NCBI GenBank assembly: GCA_046261875.1
Contig: JBHENW010000177.1
Span: 1 to 58,988 of the forward strand
Reading direction: 5' to 3'
DNA from: JBHENW01 sp046261875
GTDB taxonomy: Bacteria > Acidobacteriota > Thermoanaerobaculia > UBA5066 > Gp7-AA6
Length of the DNA: 58,988 nucleotides
Position numbers and translations under genes: made by a program. The first letter of the stretch is position 1. Each line of letters begins with the position of its first letter. The notes beneath the pieces are model-generated. The model did no database searches and was not told the origin of the DNA. It saw only the letters and a program-made list of their open reading frames with translations. This document shows positions 49,636-57,269 of this stretch, piece after piece.

Positions 49636-51564
49636 TCATGATTCCCGGTCGCGGGATCGCCGCATCGCGCGCTCGACCTCCTCCAGGTTCGCCAGTGCCT
49701 GCGGATGCCCCGGAGAGATCGCCAGGGCTTCTCGCAGCCGCCTCGCCGCGACGGCGAAATCCTTTTGCTCGTAAGCCACCGCGGCCAGGCCCGAGAGCGC
49801 ATCCACGCTCCTCGCATCCAGTCGCACCGCATGCTGGAACGCGTCGGCGGCTTTAAGCAGCGCGCCGAGCGCGAGGTACTCCTGGCCCAGGTTGATCCAC
49901 GCGTCCTCGCGGGCTGCGTCGAGAGCGACGGCCTGCTCGTGCGCGCGGGCCGCCAGGTCGTCGCGGCCCTGGACGTGCCGGCAGACGCCGAGCCCGAAAT
50001 AGTCCTCGGCGATCGGAGGAAAGCGCCGGAGGATCCGCTCGTAGGTTTTGACCGCCGCCGCGATCCGGCCGCTGCGCCGCTGCGCAGCGGCCAGCTCCCG
50101 AAGTAGCACCGCGTCCTCTTCCGGGTAATCGTGCACGAGCCTCTCGAGGATTCGAGCGGCCTCCTCCGACCTTCCGGCCTGCTGCGCGACGATGCCGCTC
50201 TCGATAGCGTCCCACCAGGAGATGCGGTCTTTCGGATCCACCCGCGTCGCATCGATGCGATCCAGGTCGGCGCCCGGATGCCGCGCCGTGAGGTATCCGA
50301 GGGATGCCAGACGGCGCGCCACCTCCGGATCGCTCCCGGAGGACGCGGCCGCCCGAGCGGGCGCGGAGAAGCGCCGCCGCTCCATCGCGCGGGCGAGGCG
50401 CCGCATGGCCTCGTCCTCCCTCCGGAACGCGTTGCGCGTCTCCGCCGGATCGGCCGTCAGGTCGTAGAACTCCGGACGTGGCGCCTCGACGTACTTTTTC
50501 GTCGCGGAGCGCGCGGCGCGCAGCGGCGACCAGCCCAGGAGCACGGCGGGATAGTTGCTCTCCGCGAGAACGATCCGGTCGTCGGAAGGCCTCAGGAGGG
50601 AAGTCCCGTCCGACACGGACGGCGCCAGCCCGGCGGCTTCCCGGACGGTGGGCGCGACGTCCACGAGACTGACCGGAGCAGCCACGCGGCTCGCCGGTGC
50701 ATTCTCCGGCGGGACGAGGATGAGAGGCACGCGCAGGGTCGCGTCGTAGAGGAAGACGCCGTGCGTCGCCTCGCCGTGCTCTCCCAGCGATTCGCCGTGG
50801 TCGCCCGCGACGACGATCAGCGTCTGCTCGACCCGCCCGCGCTCCGTCATGCCCTGCAGGAGCCGCCCGAGGCAGGCATCCGCATAGGCGACTTCGCCGT
50901 CGTACGGGCGCCCGGCGAATCGCTCCGCATAAGGCGCGGGAGGAGCATAGGGGGCGTGGGGGTCGAAGAGGTGTACCCACAGGAAGAACCGCTCCGGTCC
51001 CGTCCGGTCGAGCCAGCCCAGCGCCCGCTCCACGACTTCCTCGGCCCGGCGCTCCCCTTCCCACTTGCCCTTGCGCCCGGCGTTAGCCGCGAAACTCTCG
51101 TCGTAGGCGGCGAACCCTCTCGCGATCCCCGTCTCCGATCGCAGCACGAAGGAGCCCACGGCGGCGCCGGTCGCGAATCCCGCCGCGCGCAATTGCTCGG
51201 CGAGCAGGGGGACCTCGGCCGGGACACGGTCCGTGCCGTTGACGCGCACGCCGCTGTGGACCGGAAGAAGCCCGGAGAAGAGCGAGACGTGGGCAGGGAG
51301 CGTCAGCGGCGCCGTCGTGAACGCCCGCTCGAACACGATCCCGCGGCGTGCCAGCGCATCGATGTGGGGGGTCGCGCCGGCGCGGCTGCCGTGCGCCCCG
51401 ACGCGGTCCGCCCGCAGCGTGTCGACCGTGACGACGAGGACGTTCTCAGCGCGCGGGATCCGATCCGGACGCTGCGAATGGCCGCGCGCGCAGGAAACCG
51501 CCAGCGTCGCCGCCATGATCGGCGCCAGCAACCCCAGTCCCGCCGAGCGGATTCGGGGCGTCAT
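49636..51564 (-). CDS. Sulfatase-fold lipoprotein fused to TPR repeats
   Basis: 642 aa. Lipobox LAVSC near residue 25; sulfatase/AP-fold domain about 40-400 with VVTVDTLRADRVGAHG (metal Asp), TTAPLTLPAHVSLFSGLLP, VAGDHGESLGEHGEATHG and LYDATLRVPLILVP; then about five TPR repeats from 460 to the end. The formylglycine motif C/SXPXR is replaced by APLTLPAH, so the nucleophile is probably Thr and the enzyme is more likely a phospho- or alkaline-type hydrolase than a sulfatase. ATG 51564 has GGAGG 6 nt upstream. Confidence 0.85.
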   Translation of the reverse strand: MTPRIRSAGLGLLAPIMAATLAVSCARGHSQRPDRIPRAENVLVVTVDTLRADRVGAHGSRAGATPHIDALARRGIVFERAFTTAPLTLPAHVSLFSGLLPVHSGVRVNGTDRVPAEVPLLAEQLRAAGFATGAAVGSFVLRSETGIARGFAAYDESFAANAGRKGKWEGERRAEEVVERALGWLDRTGPERFFLWVHLFDPHAPYAPPAPYAERFAGRPYDGEVAYADACLGRLLQGMTERGRVEQTLIVVAGDHGESLGEHGEATHGVFLYDATLRVPLILVPPENAPASRVAAPVSLVDVAPTVREAAGLAPSVSDGTSLLRPSDDRIVLAESNYPAVLLGWSPLRAARSATKKYVEAPRPEFYDLTADPAETRNAFRREDEAMRRLARAMERRRFSAPARAAASSGSDPEVARRLASLGYLTARHPGADLDRIDATRVDPKDRISWWDAIESGIVAQQAGRSEEAARILERLVHDYPEEDAVLLRELAAAQRRSGRIAAAVKTYERILRRFPPIAEDYFGLGVCRHVQGRDDLAARAHEQAVALDAAREDAWINLGQEYLALGALLKAADAFQHAVRLDARSVDALSGLAAVAYEQKDFAVAARRLREALAISPGHPQALANLEEVERAMRRSRDRES

Positions 51565-51631
51565 CAGCTTCCTCCGGCTTCGAACATGAAACGCAGGAAG
51601 CCGCGGGAATGTCAAGACTTCGCGCGCGTCG

Positions 51632-52155
51632 TCAGGCGCTCGAGAGACAGGCGCACGGAACGCGAAGAGGGAGCGCGCCCCGCGCCGATCCGGCCGAGAA
51701 AAACCGGGCGGTCCACCGCGGCCCCGATCGGTCGAGCCTGGCGGCGACGCGCCGCGCCTGCGGCTCCGCCCACGGCTCACGCGAGAAGGCGACGCCGTCC
51801 GCAGCGTAGCGGCGGAAGATGAGCGGCGTCATCTCCGGCTGGACGAAGAGTCCCAGCCGGGTCGCCGTGAGCCAGAAGCGCTGTACCGCGCGGCCGCGGC
51901 GACGAAGTCCTCGAGGGTGACGGGCCGGAGCGGCGCGAGCAGAAAGAAACCCGCAGCGCAGAAGAGACCGGGAAGAAGCTCCATCTCCAACCGGGGAAGC
52001 AGCGTCCCGCCGGCGCGGTTGAGCCGCGAGACGCGCCGCCAGCTGTGCATCCCCCATTCCATGAGCCGCCGCGTCATCGGGTCCACGCCGAGGGACCGTC
52101 CGGGGATGCCTTCCTCGCTGAAGCGCCGGCGCCAGGCGATCAGAGCTCCGCGCGT
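51632..52155 (-). pseudogene. Remnant of a nitroreductase-like protein, frameshifted
   Basis: Recognisable protein in two frames: ALIAWRRRFSEEGIPGRSLG and MTRRLMEWGMHSWRRVSRLN in one, then, after about 51890, AVQRFWLTATRLGLFVQPEM and TPLIFRRYAADGVAFSREPW in another. The RFWLTATRLGLFVQP stretch resembles the nitroreductase/Acg-type fold, but family assignment is uncertain. The N-terminal half is missing and it is joined in frame to the ABC ATPase remnant upstream; that junction may be a real deletion or an assembly chimera. Confidence 0.5.
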
Positions 52156-52957
52156 CCGCGTACTCCGACATCGCCGCCATGACCTGGCGCAGGAACCTCT
52201 GCTCGACGGAACCGCCCGCCAGCCCGGAATCGGAAGCGGCGGCCCCGGACGCGGGAGCCGAGGCGGGCAGCGCGGCGATCGCCTCAGCGGGGGCTTCGGA
52301 GAGCGCTCCCTTGTTTAGGTGCACCAGGCGGTGGGCGCGCGCCGCGGCCCGCGGATCATGCGTGACCATCACGATCGTCTTCTGGAACTCCGCGTTGAGG
52401 CGTTCGAGCAGATCGAGGATTTCCTCCGCGCTCTTCGCGTCGAGGTCCCCGGTCGGCTCGTCGGCGACGAGCATCAGGGGATCCGTCGCGATCGCGCGGG
52501 CGATCGCCACGCGCTGCTCCTGCCCACCGGAAAGCTGGCGGGGATAGTGGTCGAGCCGGTCGCCGAGCCCCACGATCCCCAGGGCGGCCCGGGCGTGCTC
52601 GCGCCGCTCGCGGCGCTTCAAGCCGGTGAGGATCAGCGGGAGCTCGACGTTTTCCAGCGCGGACACGACGGGGATCAGGTTGTAGAGCTGGAAGATGAAC
52701 CCGACGTGGCGCGCGCGCCAGGGAGCGAGCTCGTTCTCGTTCTGCTGGGAGATGGGCCGGCCGCCGACGGTAATCTTCCCGGACGTCGGCTTGTCCAGGC
52801 CCGCGATGAGGTTGAGCAGCGTCGTCTTTCCCGATCCGGAGGGGCCCATGAACGCGAGGAACTCTCCAGCGCTCACGGTCAGGTGGCTGTCCCGCAAGAC
52901 GGGGATCTCGAGGGAGTCGCGCCGATAGCTCTAGGAGACCCGCTCGACGGAGATCAC
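52156..52957 (-). pseudogene. ABC transporter ATP-binding protein (LolD/MacB type) with amber codon 9
   Basis: Walker A FMGPSGSGKTTLLNLIAG, Q-loop FQLYNLIPVVSALENV, signature QLSGGQEQRVAIARAIA, Walker B LMLVADEPTGDLD, and His-loop VMVTHDPRAA form a full MacB/LolD-type ATPase. GTG 52957 opens VISVERVS, then a TAG at 52931-52933 takes the place of the Lys/Arg before SYRRDSLEIPVLRD. No permease gene is adjacent, and after the ATPase the frame runs into a foreign remnant. Restart at TTG 52897 would lose the first strand. Probably non-functional as read. Confidence 0.75.
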
Positions 52958-53103
52958 GAAATCACCTGCGGGAGGCCGCCGGGACGCCTCCGAAGGAGTG
53001 GAGGCGCGGGGCGCCGGCGAGGCACGCTTCCGGGGGCCCGCTGTTCATGAAAAGTGTTCCATGGTAACGCATTTCCGGGCGTCGTAGCGCGTTTCACGGC
53101 TCC

Positions 53104-53109
53104 TATAAT
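53104..53109 (+). promoter_or_regulatory. -10 box (TATAAT) of leaderless fabH-type gene
   Basis: Consensus TATAAT, 7-nt spacer (cccgcgc), GTG 53117. It lies inside the longest open frame (start 53054), showing that longer start to be wrong. Confidence 0.65.
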
Positions 53110-53116
53110 CCCGCGC

Positions 53117-54190
53117 GTGAAGAACCTCCGAACCGTAATCCGGGGATCCGGCATGTTCGTGCCGGAGGGGGTGGTCACCAACGAGCGGATGTCGCGGCTC
53201 ATGGACACGAGCGATGAGTGGATCCGGCAGCGGACCGGGATCCAGGAGCGTCGTTACGCGCGGCGCGGCACGTCCTCCTCAGACCTCGGCGTGGAGGCGG
53301 CGCGGCGCGCGATCGCCGACGCGGGGCTCGAGCCGGGCGACGTGGACTTCATCGTGTTCGCGACGATGACGCCGGATCACTACTTCCCGGGCAACGGAGG
53401 GCTTCTCGCTCGCAAGCTCGGGCTGAGCCAGACCCCCGCGCTGGACGTCCGCATGCAGTGCGCCGGATTTCTTTCGGGCCTCCAGGTGGCCGACGCTTTC
53501 ATCCGGTCCGGGACCTACCGCCGGGTACTGCTCGTCGGGGCGGAGTGCCACGCGTCCCTCTATCCGTGGACGGAAACCGAGTGGGCCGTCATGTTCGGCG
53601 ATTCCGACGGCCCGGTCTCCCCGGAGGCGTATGCGTGGGGCACGGCGCAACGCGACCGCGCCGTCATCTTCGGAGACGGAGCCGGAGCGTTCGTTCTCGA
53701 GTCGACCGACGAGGAGGACGGACGCGGCTTCCTCGGGTTCCGGATGCGCACCGACGGGAGCCACTGGGACAAGCTCTACGTCCCGGGCGGCGGCTCGGCG
53801 AGCTTTCCCTACTTCACGCCGCAGATGTTCGAGGAGAACGGGACAGTGCCGATCGTCGAAGGCCGGCAGGTGTTCCGCCTCGCTACGACCGCGATGCCCG
53901 AGATCGTCCGGGAGACTCTAGCGGAGCAGGGCCTCACCGTGGAGGACCTGTCGCTTCTGCTCATGCACCAGGCTAACCTGCGCATCAACGAAGCGGTCCA
54001 GAAGAGCCTCGGCCTGCCGGACGAAAAGGTCTTCAACAACATCCAGAGGTATGGAAACACGACCGCAGCGACCCTCCCGCTCGTCTACCACGAAGCGCGA
54101 CAGGAAGGCCACGTCCAGCCGGGAGGGCTGGTCTGCTTCACGGCGCTCGGCGCGGGACTGCACTGGGGTGCGGCGCTGGTCCGGAACTGA
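53117..54190 (+). CDS. 3-oxoacyl-ACP synthase III family (FabH-like)
   Basis: Condenses an acyl-CoA with malonyl-ACP or a related acceptor. 357 aa. The Cys-His-Asn triad is present: Cys115 in VRMQCAGFLSG, His284 in LLMHQANLRI and Asn314 in RYGNTTAATLP. An insertion at about 153-180 before RAVIFGDGAGAFVLE is absent from E. coli FabH, so it may be a FabH-like or OleA/ketoacyl-synthase relative for a special substrate. GTG 53117 is fixed by the TATAAT box. It stands alone, followed by a kinase remnant. Confidence 0.88.
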   Translation: MKNLRTVIRGSGMFVPEGVVTNERMSRLMDTSDEWIRQRTGIQERRYARRGTSSSDLGVEAARRAIADAGLEPGDVDFIVFATMTPDHYFPGNGGLLARKLGLSQTPALDVRMQCAGFLSGLQVADAFIRSGTYRRVLLVGAECHASLYPWTETEWAVMFGDSDGPVSPEAYAWGTAQRDRAVIFGDGAGAFVLESTDEEDGRGFLGFRMRTDGSHWDKLYVPGGGSASFPYFTPQMFEENGTVPIVEGRQVFRLATTAMPEIVRETLAEQGLTVEDLSLLLMHQANLRINEAVQKSLGLPDEKVFNNIQRYGNTTAATLPLVYHEARQEGHVQPGGLVCFTALGAGLHWGAALVRN

Positions 54191-54301
54191 TCGACTCGAC
54201 AGCCCGGTCGGCGACGCGGTCCGGGATCTGCCCCCCGACGCGGGACGGGGCGGCAGAACCTGACCGGCGAAGCGAGAAGCGGTTCGGGATGGGAGCGATG
54301 G

Positions 54302-55106
54302 GCACAGATCCAGCAGGTCCTCATCAACCTCGTCGTCAACAGCCGCGACGCGATGCCGCACGGCGGAAAGCTGACCATCGAGACGCGCAACATCCGCGTC
54401 GAGGATGACCAGAAGATCGAGGACTTCGACGTCTCCGCAGGCTCCTACGTCATGCTCGCCGTGTCGGACACGGGGGGTCGGCATGACCCCGGAGACCCGC
54501 GCCCGGATCTTCGAGCCCTTCTTCACGACCAAGGAGCTCGGCCGCGGCACCGGCCTGGGCCTCTCGACCGTCTACGGGATCACCAAGCAGAGCGGCGGAT
54601 ACATCTGGGTCTACAGCGAGCCGGGTCTCGGGACGTCATTCAAGATCTTCCTGCCACGCAGCGCGTACGAGCCCGCCGCCGACAGCGACCTGGAGTGGGC
54701 GGGACCGGCGCGCGGCTCGGAGACCGTTTTGCTCGTCGAGGATGAGCCGGCCGTCCAGGCGGTCGTGCTGAAGATCCTGGCGCGGTACGGATACAAGGCG
54801 CTCGTTGCCAGCACGCCGGAGCAGGCGTTGCAGGTCCGCTCCGAGTATCCGGGGACGATCGACCTCCTCTTGAGCGACGTCGTGCTCCCCCAGATGAGCG
54901 GCCGCGAAGTGGCCACAGCCGTGGCGAGGCGGCGGCCGGGCATCCGCGTCCTCTACATATCGGGATACACGGACGACGCGATCGTGCAACACGGGATCCT
55001 CGAGCCGGGTACTGCCTTCCTGCAGAAGCCGTTTACTCCGCACGCCCTCTCCCGCAAAGTCCGCGAAGTGCTCGACGCGACCGGGTCTCAGTACACCGTC
55101 GCCTGA
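54302..55106 (+). pseudogene. Hybrid histidine kinase remnant (HATPase plus receiver)
   Basis: The open reading begins inside an N-box (QIQQVLINLVVNSRDAM) and continues TIETRNIRVEDD; at a run of six G (about 54473-54478) it shifts frame into VGMTPETRARIFEPFFTTKELGRGTGLGLSTVYGITKQSGG (G1/F/G2 boxes), then a receiver domain with LLVEDEP, phospho-acceptor LLLSDVVLPQM and LQKPFTPHAL. Removing one G repairs the shift. The sensor and HisKA phosphoacceptor domains are missing; only about 110 nt separate it from fabH, with nothing recognisable in them. Confidence 0.78.
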
Positions 55107-55208
55107 AGCGCTCCGGAGCGCCCCGCCGCTCATCTGTGTAATTCCTCAAGGCGGCGCGATACGCGCGTGACGATGGCTATACTCCCCCGCCCGTCGGAGG
55201 AACGTCGC

Positions 55209-56036
55209 ATGATCGAGAGCGTGACGCGCAGGGCTCTGGCGCCCATCTTGTTTTCTCTGACCGCCGCCGCGGGAATGGCCCAGGATGCGACGGCCCCGGC
55301 TCCCCGCAACCCCGAAGGCTCCCGGATCATCAACTTTCCTTCCGGGGACGTCCCGGCGGCGGGGACTCTCGGCGTCCTCTTCACGCACCGTTTCGCCCAG
55401 CCGCTCGAGGACAGCGACTGGCATTCGCTGCTCTCGTTCGATTCGGGCGCCGACATCGGGATCGGCGCCTCCTACGTCCCCCTGCAGAACCTCGAGGTCG
55501 CCGCGGACCGCTCTTCCAACCAGGATGACTGGGAGATCGGGCTCAAGTACCGACTGTTCGAGCGCTCGGCCTCCTTCCCGCTCTCGGTCGCCCTGCGCAC
55601 GGGAATGAACATACGCACCGAGATCTTCGTGGACCGGGAGAACACTTACTTCGCGCAGGGGATCGCGGGGGTCGCGATCGGCCCGAGGATCCGCGTCACG
55701 GTCATCCCGACCTGGGTTTCTCGCACCGCGGGCACGCCCTTCGTTTCCCAGCCTCAGGAAGACGCGTTCAACGTGTTCGGCGCCCTCGCCGTCAGTCTCA
55801 GCCGGACGGTGAACCTCCAGGGCGAGGTGATCCCGCGCCGCGGCCGGTTCGGATCCCCCGGGGTGGGCTGGATCGCGGCGATCGAGAAGACGGTGCTGCG
55901 CCACCGGTTCGCTTTCACCGTCGGCAACGTCCGCAACACGACGGTGGACCAGTACATCGCTTCGGACTTCAACGGTCTCTCCCCCCACGAGTACTACATC
56001 GGCTTCAACCTGGCGCGCAGTTGGAAGCTCAAGTAG
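55209..56036 (+). CDS. DUF5777-family beta-barrel protein
   Basis: 275 aa. Signal peptide (APILFSLTAAAGMAQ), then the conserved opening RIINFPSGDVPAAGTLGVLFTHRFAQPL and SGADIGIGASYVPLQNLEV typical of DUF5777 outer-membrane barrels; alternating strands follow to the C-terminal NLARSWKLK. Function unknown. ATG 55209 has CGGAGGAA about 6 nt upstream and TATACT at 55178-55183, so this gene uses a leadered mRNA, unlike many others here. Confidence 0.83.
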   Translation: MIESVTRRALAPILFSLTAAAGMAQDATAPAPRNPEGSRIINFPSGDVPAAGTLGVLFTHRFAQPLEDSDWHSLLSFDSGADIGIGASYVPLQNLEVAADRSSNQDDWEIGLKYRLFERSASFPLSVALRTGMNIRTEIFVDRENTYFAQGIAGVAIGPRIRVTVIPTWVSRTAGTPFVSQPQEDAFNVFGALAVSLSRTVNLQGEVIPRRGRFGSPGVGWIAAIEKTVLRHRFAFTVGNVRNTTVDQYIASDFNGLSPHEYYIGFNLARSWKLK

Positions 56037-56668
56037 GAGGCGGAGCGGGAGCGGGTCCGGTCCCGCCCGACGCGGATTCCCTTCCCGTCGCCGTCGTGCC
56101 CGCGATCGGCCCGACGGACCGCCTCACGGCGTTGCCGCCGACTCATCTCCGAAGGGCGGGGGACGGCTCCCCGCCCCGGCTGCGCACGGCCGTCCGCCTG
56201 GGGCGCCGCGGCGGCGATCTCCTCGTCCGGTTCGACGGCCGCGACGCCGGGCAGGTCGCCACGCGCACGCGCCGCGACGACGCGCTCTGGGAAGAGGACG
56301 TCTACGAGGTCTTCCTCACGCCGGAGGATCCGCCGACCCGGTACTACGAGTTCGAGGTGAACCCGCTCGGGGCAGTCTTCGACGCGCGGATCGAGTCGCC
56401 GCGGCTGCGACGGCCGACGATCTGCGTTGACGTCCTGTGGGATTGCCCGGGGTTCGGAGCGCGCGTCCAACGGTCGGCCGGGCACTGGTCGGCGCGACTC
56501 CGGATTCCTCTCGCTCCGCTTGCGTCGGGGGAGATTCCGCCGCGCTGGAAGGCGAACTTCTTCCGCGTTGACCGCAACACCGACGACGAGCTCTCGGCCT
56601 GGTCCCCCGTCGGCCTTCCGGTGGACTTCCACCGCGCCGACCGGTTCGGCACGTTGATCCTGGAGTGA
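56021..56668 (+). CDS. Carbohydrate-binding family 9-like protein
   Basis: Up to 215 aa. DLLVRFDGRDAGQVAT, DDALWEEDVYEVFLTPEDPPTRYYEFEVNPLGAVFDARI and WSARLRIPLAPL match CBM9-like/DOMON-related beta-sandwich proteins. No signal peptide is visible, so it may be cytosolic or miss its N terminus. TTG 56021 overlaps the DUF5777 gene by 16 nt; a later GTG near 56096 is an alternative start, and neither has a clear ribosome site. Confidence 0.75.
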   Translation: MEAQVGGGAGAGPVPPDADSLPVAVVPAIGPTDRLTALPPTHLRRAGDGSPPRLRTAVRLGRRGGDLLVRFDGRDAGQVATRTRRDDALWEEDVYEVFLTPEDPPTRYYEFEVNPLGAVFDARIESPRLRRPTICVDVLWDCPGFGARVQRSAGHWSARLRIPLAPLASGEIPPRWKANFFRVDRNTDDELSAWSPVGLPVDFHRADRFGTLILE

Positions 56669-56684
56669 AGTCCAGCATCGTTTT

Positions 56685-56775
56685 TGCGGCGCGGGAGTCT
56701 CCGCACTCGGAGGAGCCTCGCGCCGCGAGGCGGTGCCAAAGGCAGCTCCGGAGCGAGCGAGAGCGACGTGTCAGT
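56685..56775 (+). repeat. Dispersed intergenic repeat, copy D (complete)
   Basis: Left half gcggcgcgggagtctccgca, then ctcggaggagcctcgcgccgc (an imperfect palindrome: gcggcgcg pairs with cgcgccgc), then right half gaggcggtgccaaaggcagc and gagcgagcgagagcgacg. It combines the left motif of copies A and C with the right motif of A and B without interruption, and sits between the convergent CBM9-like and UPF0158 genes. Confidence 0.7.
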
Positions 56776-57238
56776 GCGGGCGGCGGGGCGTCATCCCGCC
56801 CGCCGGAGCCGGGTGGTCCCGCGCCGCCGGCCTTTCGAAGGCGACGCCGAGAGAAGAGAGCCAGGCCTCCGCCCTTTCCTGAGCGCGACGCTCCTTGAAC
56901 TGGAAGAAGCGGCACTCCTCCTTGGGGTGACGCATCAGCGCGTCCCGGTAGGCCGCCGCGAAGTGCGGAGCTCCGAGCGCGGCGGTCAGATCGCTGCGGG
57001 CGGCGGGATCTTCGCAGCGCGAAAGAAACTCCTCGAGGTCTCCGCGAGACCTTTCGCCGCCGTCTCGCGGCACGGCCACGTAGCGCGGATCCGAGCTCAT
57101 CCGGGCGTGCCGTGCGGCGTCCCGTTCCAGCACCTGCTCGACTTCGCCGGACTGCCGGTCGAAGAAGTGCGTGATCTGATGGGAGCGGCTCTCGAAAGCC
57201 ACCACGAGACCCTCCCAGTCCACCCCGAAACCCGGCAT
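56771..57238 (-). CDS. UPF0158 family protein
   Basis: 155 aa, cytosolic. VDWEGLVVAFESRSHQITHFFDRQSGEVEQVL and DPRYVAVPRDGGERSRGDLEEFLSR fit UPF0158, a family of unknown function. The C-terminal part (EECRFFQFKERRAQERAEAWLSSLGV) is also conserved in that family. ATG 57238 is preceded at 8 nt by TATCAT. Divergent from the PaaA/BoxB-like gene with overlapping -10 elements. Confidence 0.8.
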   Translation of the reverse strand: MPGFGVDWEGLVVAFESRSHQITHFFDRQSGEVEQVLERDAARHARMSSDPRYVAVPRDGGERSRGDLEEFLSRCEDPAARSDLTAALGAPHFAAAYRDALMRHPKEECRFFQFKERRAQERAEAWLSSLGVAFERPAARDHPAPAGGMTPRRPH

Positions 57239-57245
57239 AAATCGC

Positions 57246-57252
57246 TATGATA
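57246..57252. promoter_or_regulatory. Overlapping divergent -10 elements (TATGATA)
   Basis: Plus strand TATGAT (57246-57251) reads toward the gene at 57270; minus strand TATCAT (57252-57247) reads toward 57238 with an 8-nt spacer. One near-palindromic hexamer pair could serve both genes. Confidence 0.5.
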
Positions 57253-57269
57253 CGGAGTTTCAGAGACCT

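Noticed and set aside
49636..51564. Calling the sulfatase-fold protein an arylsulfatase
   Set aside because: The C/SXPXR formylglycine signature is absent (APLTLPAH at that place), so sulfatase activity is not supported.
53054..53116. N-terminal extension of the FabH-like protein from 53054
   Set aside because: It contains the TATAAT promoter element and adds 21 residues with no counterpart in the family.
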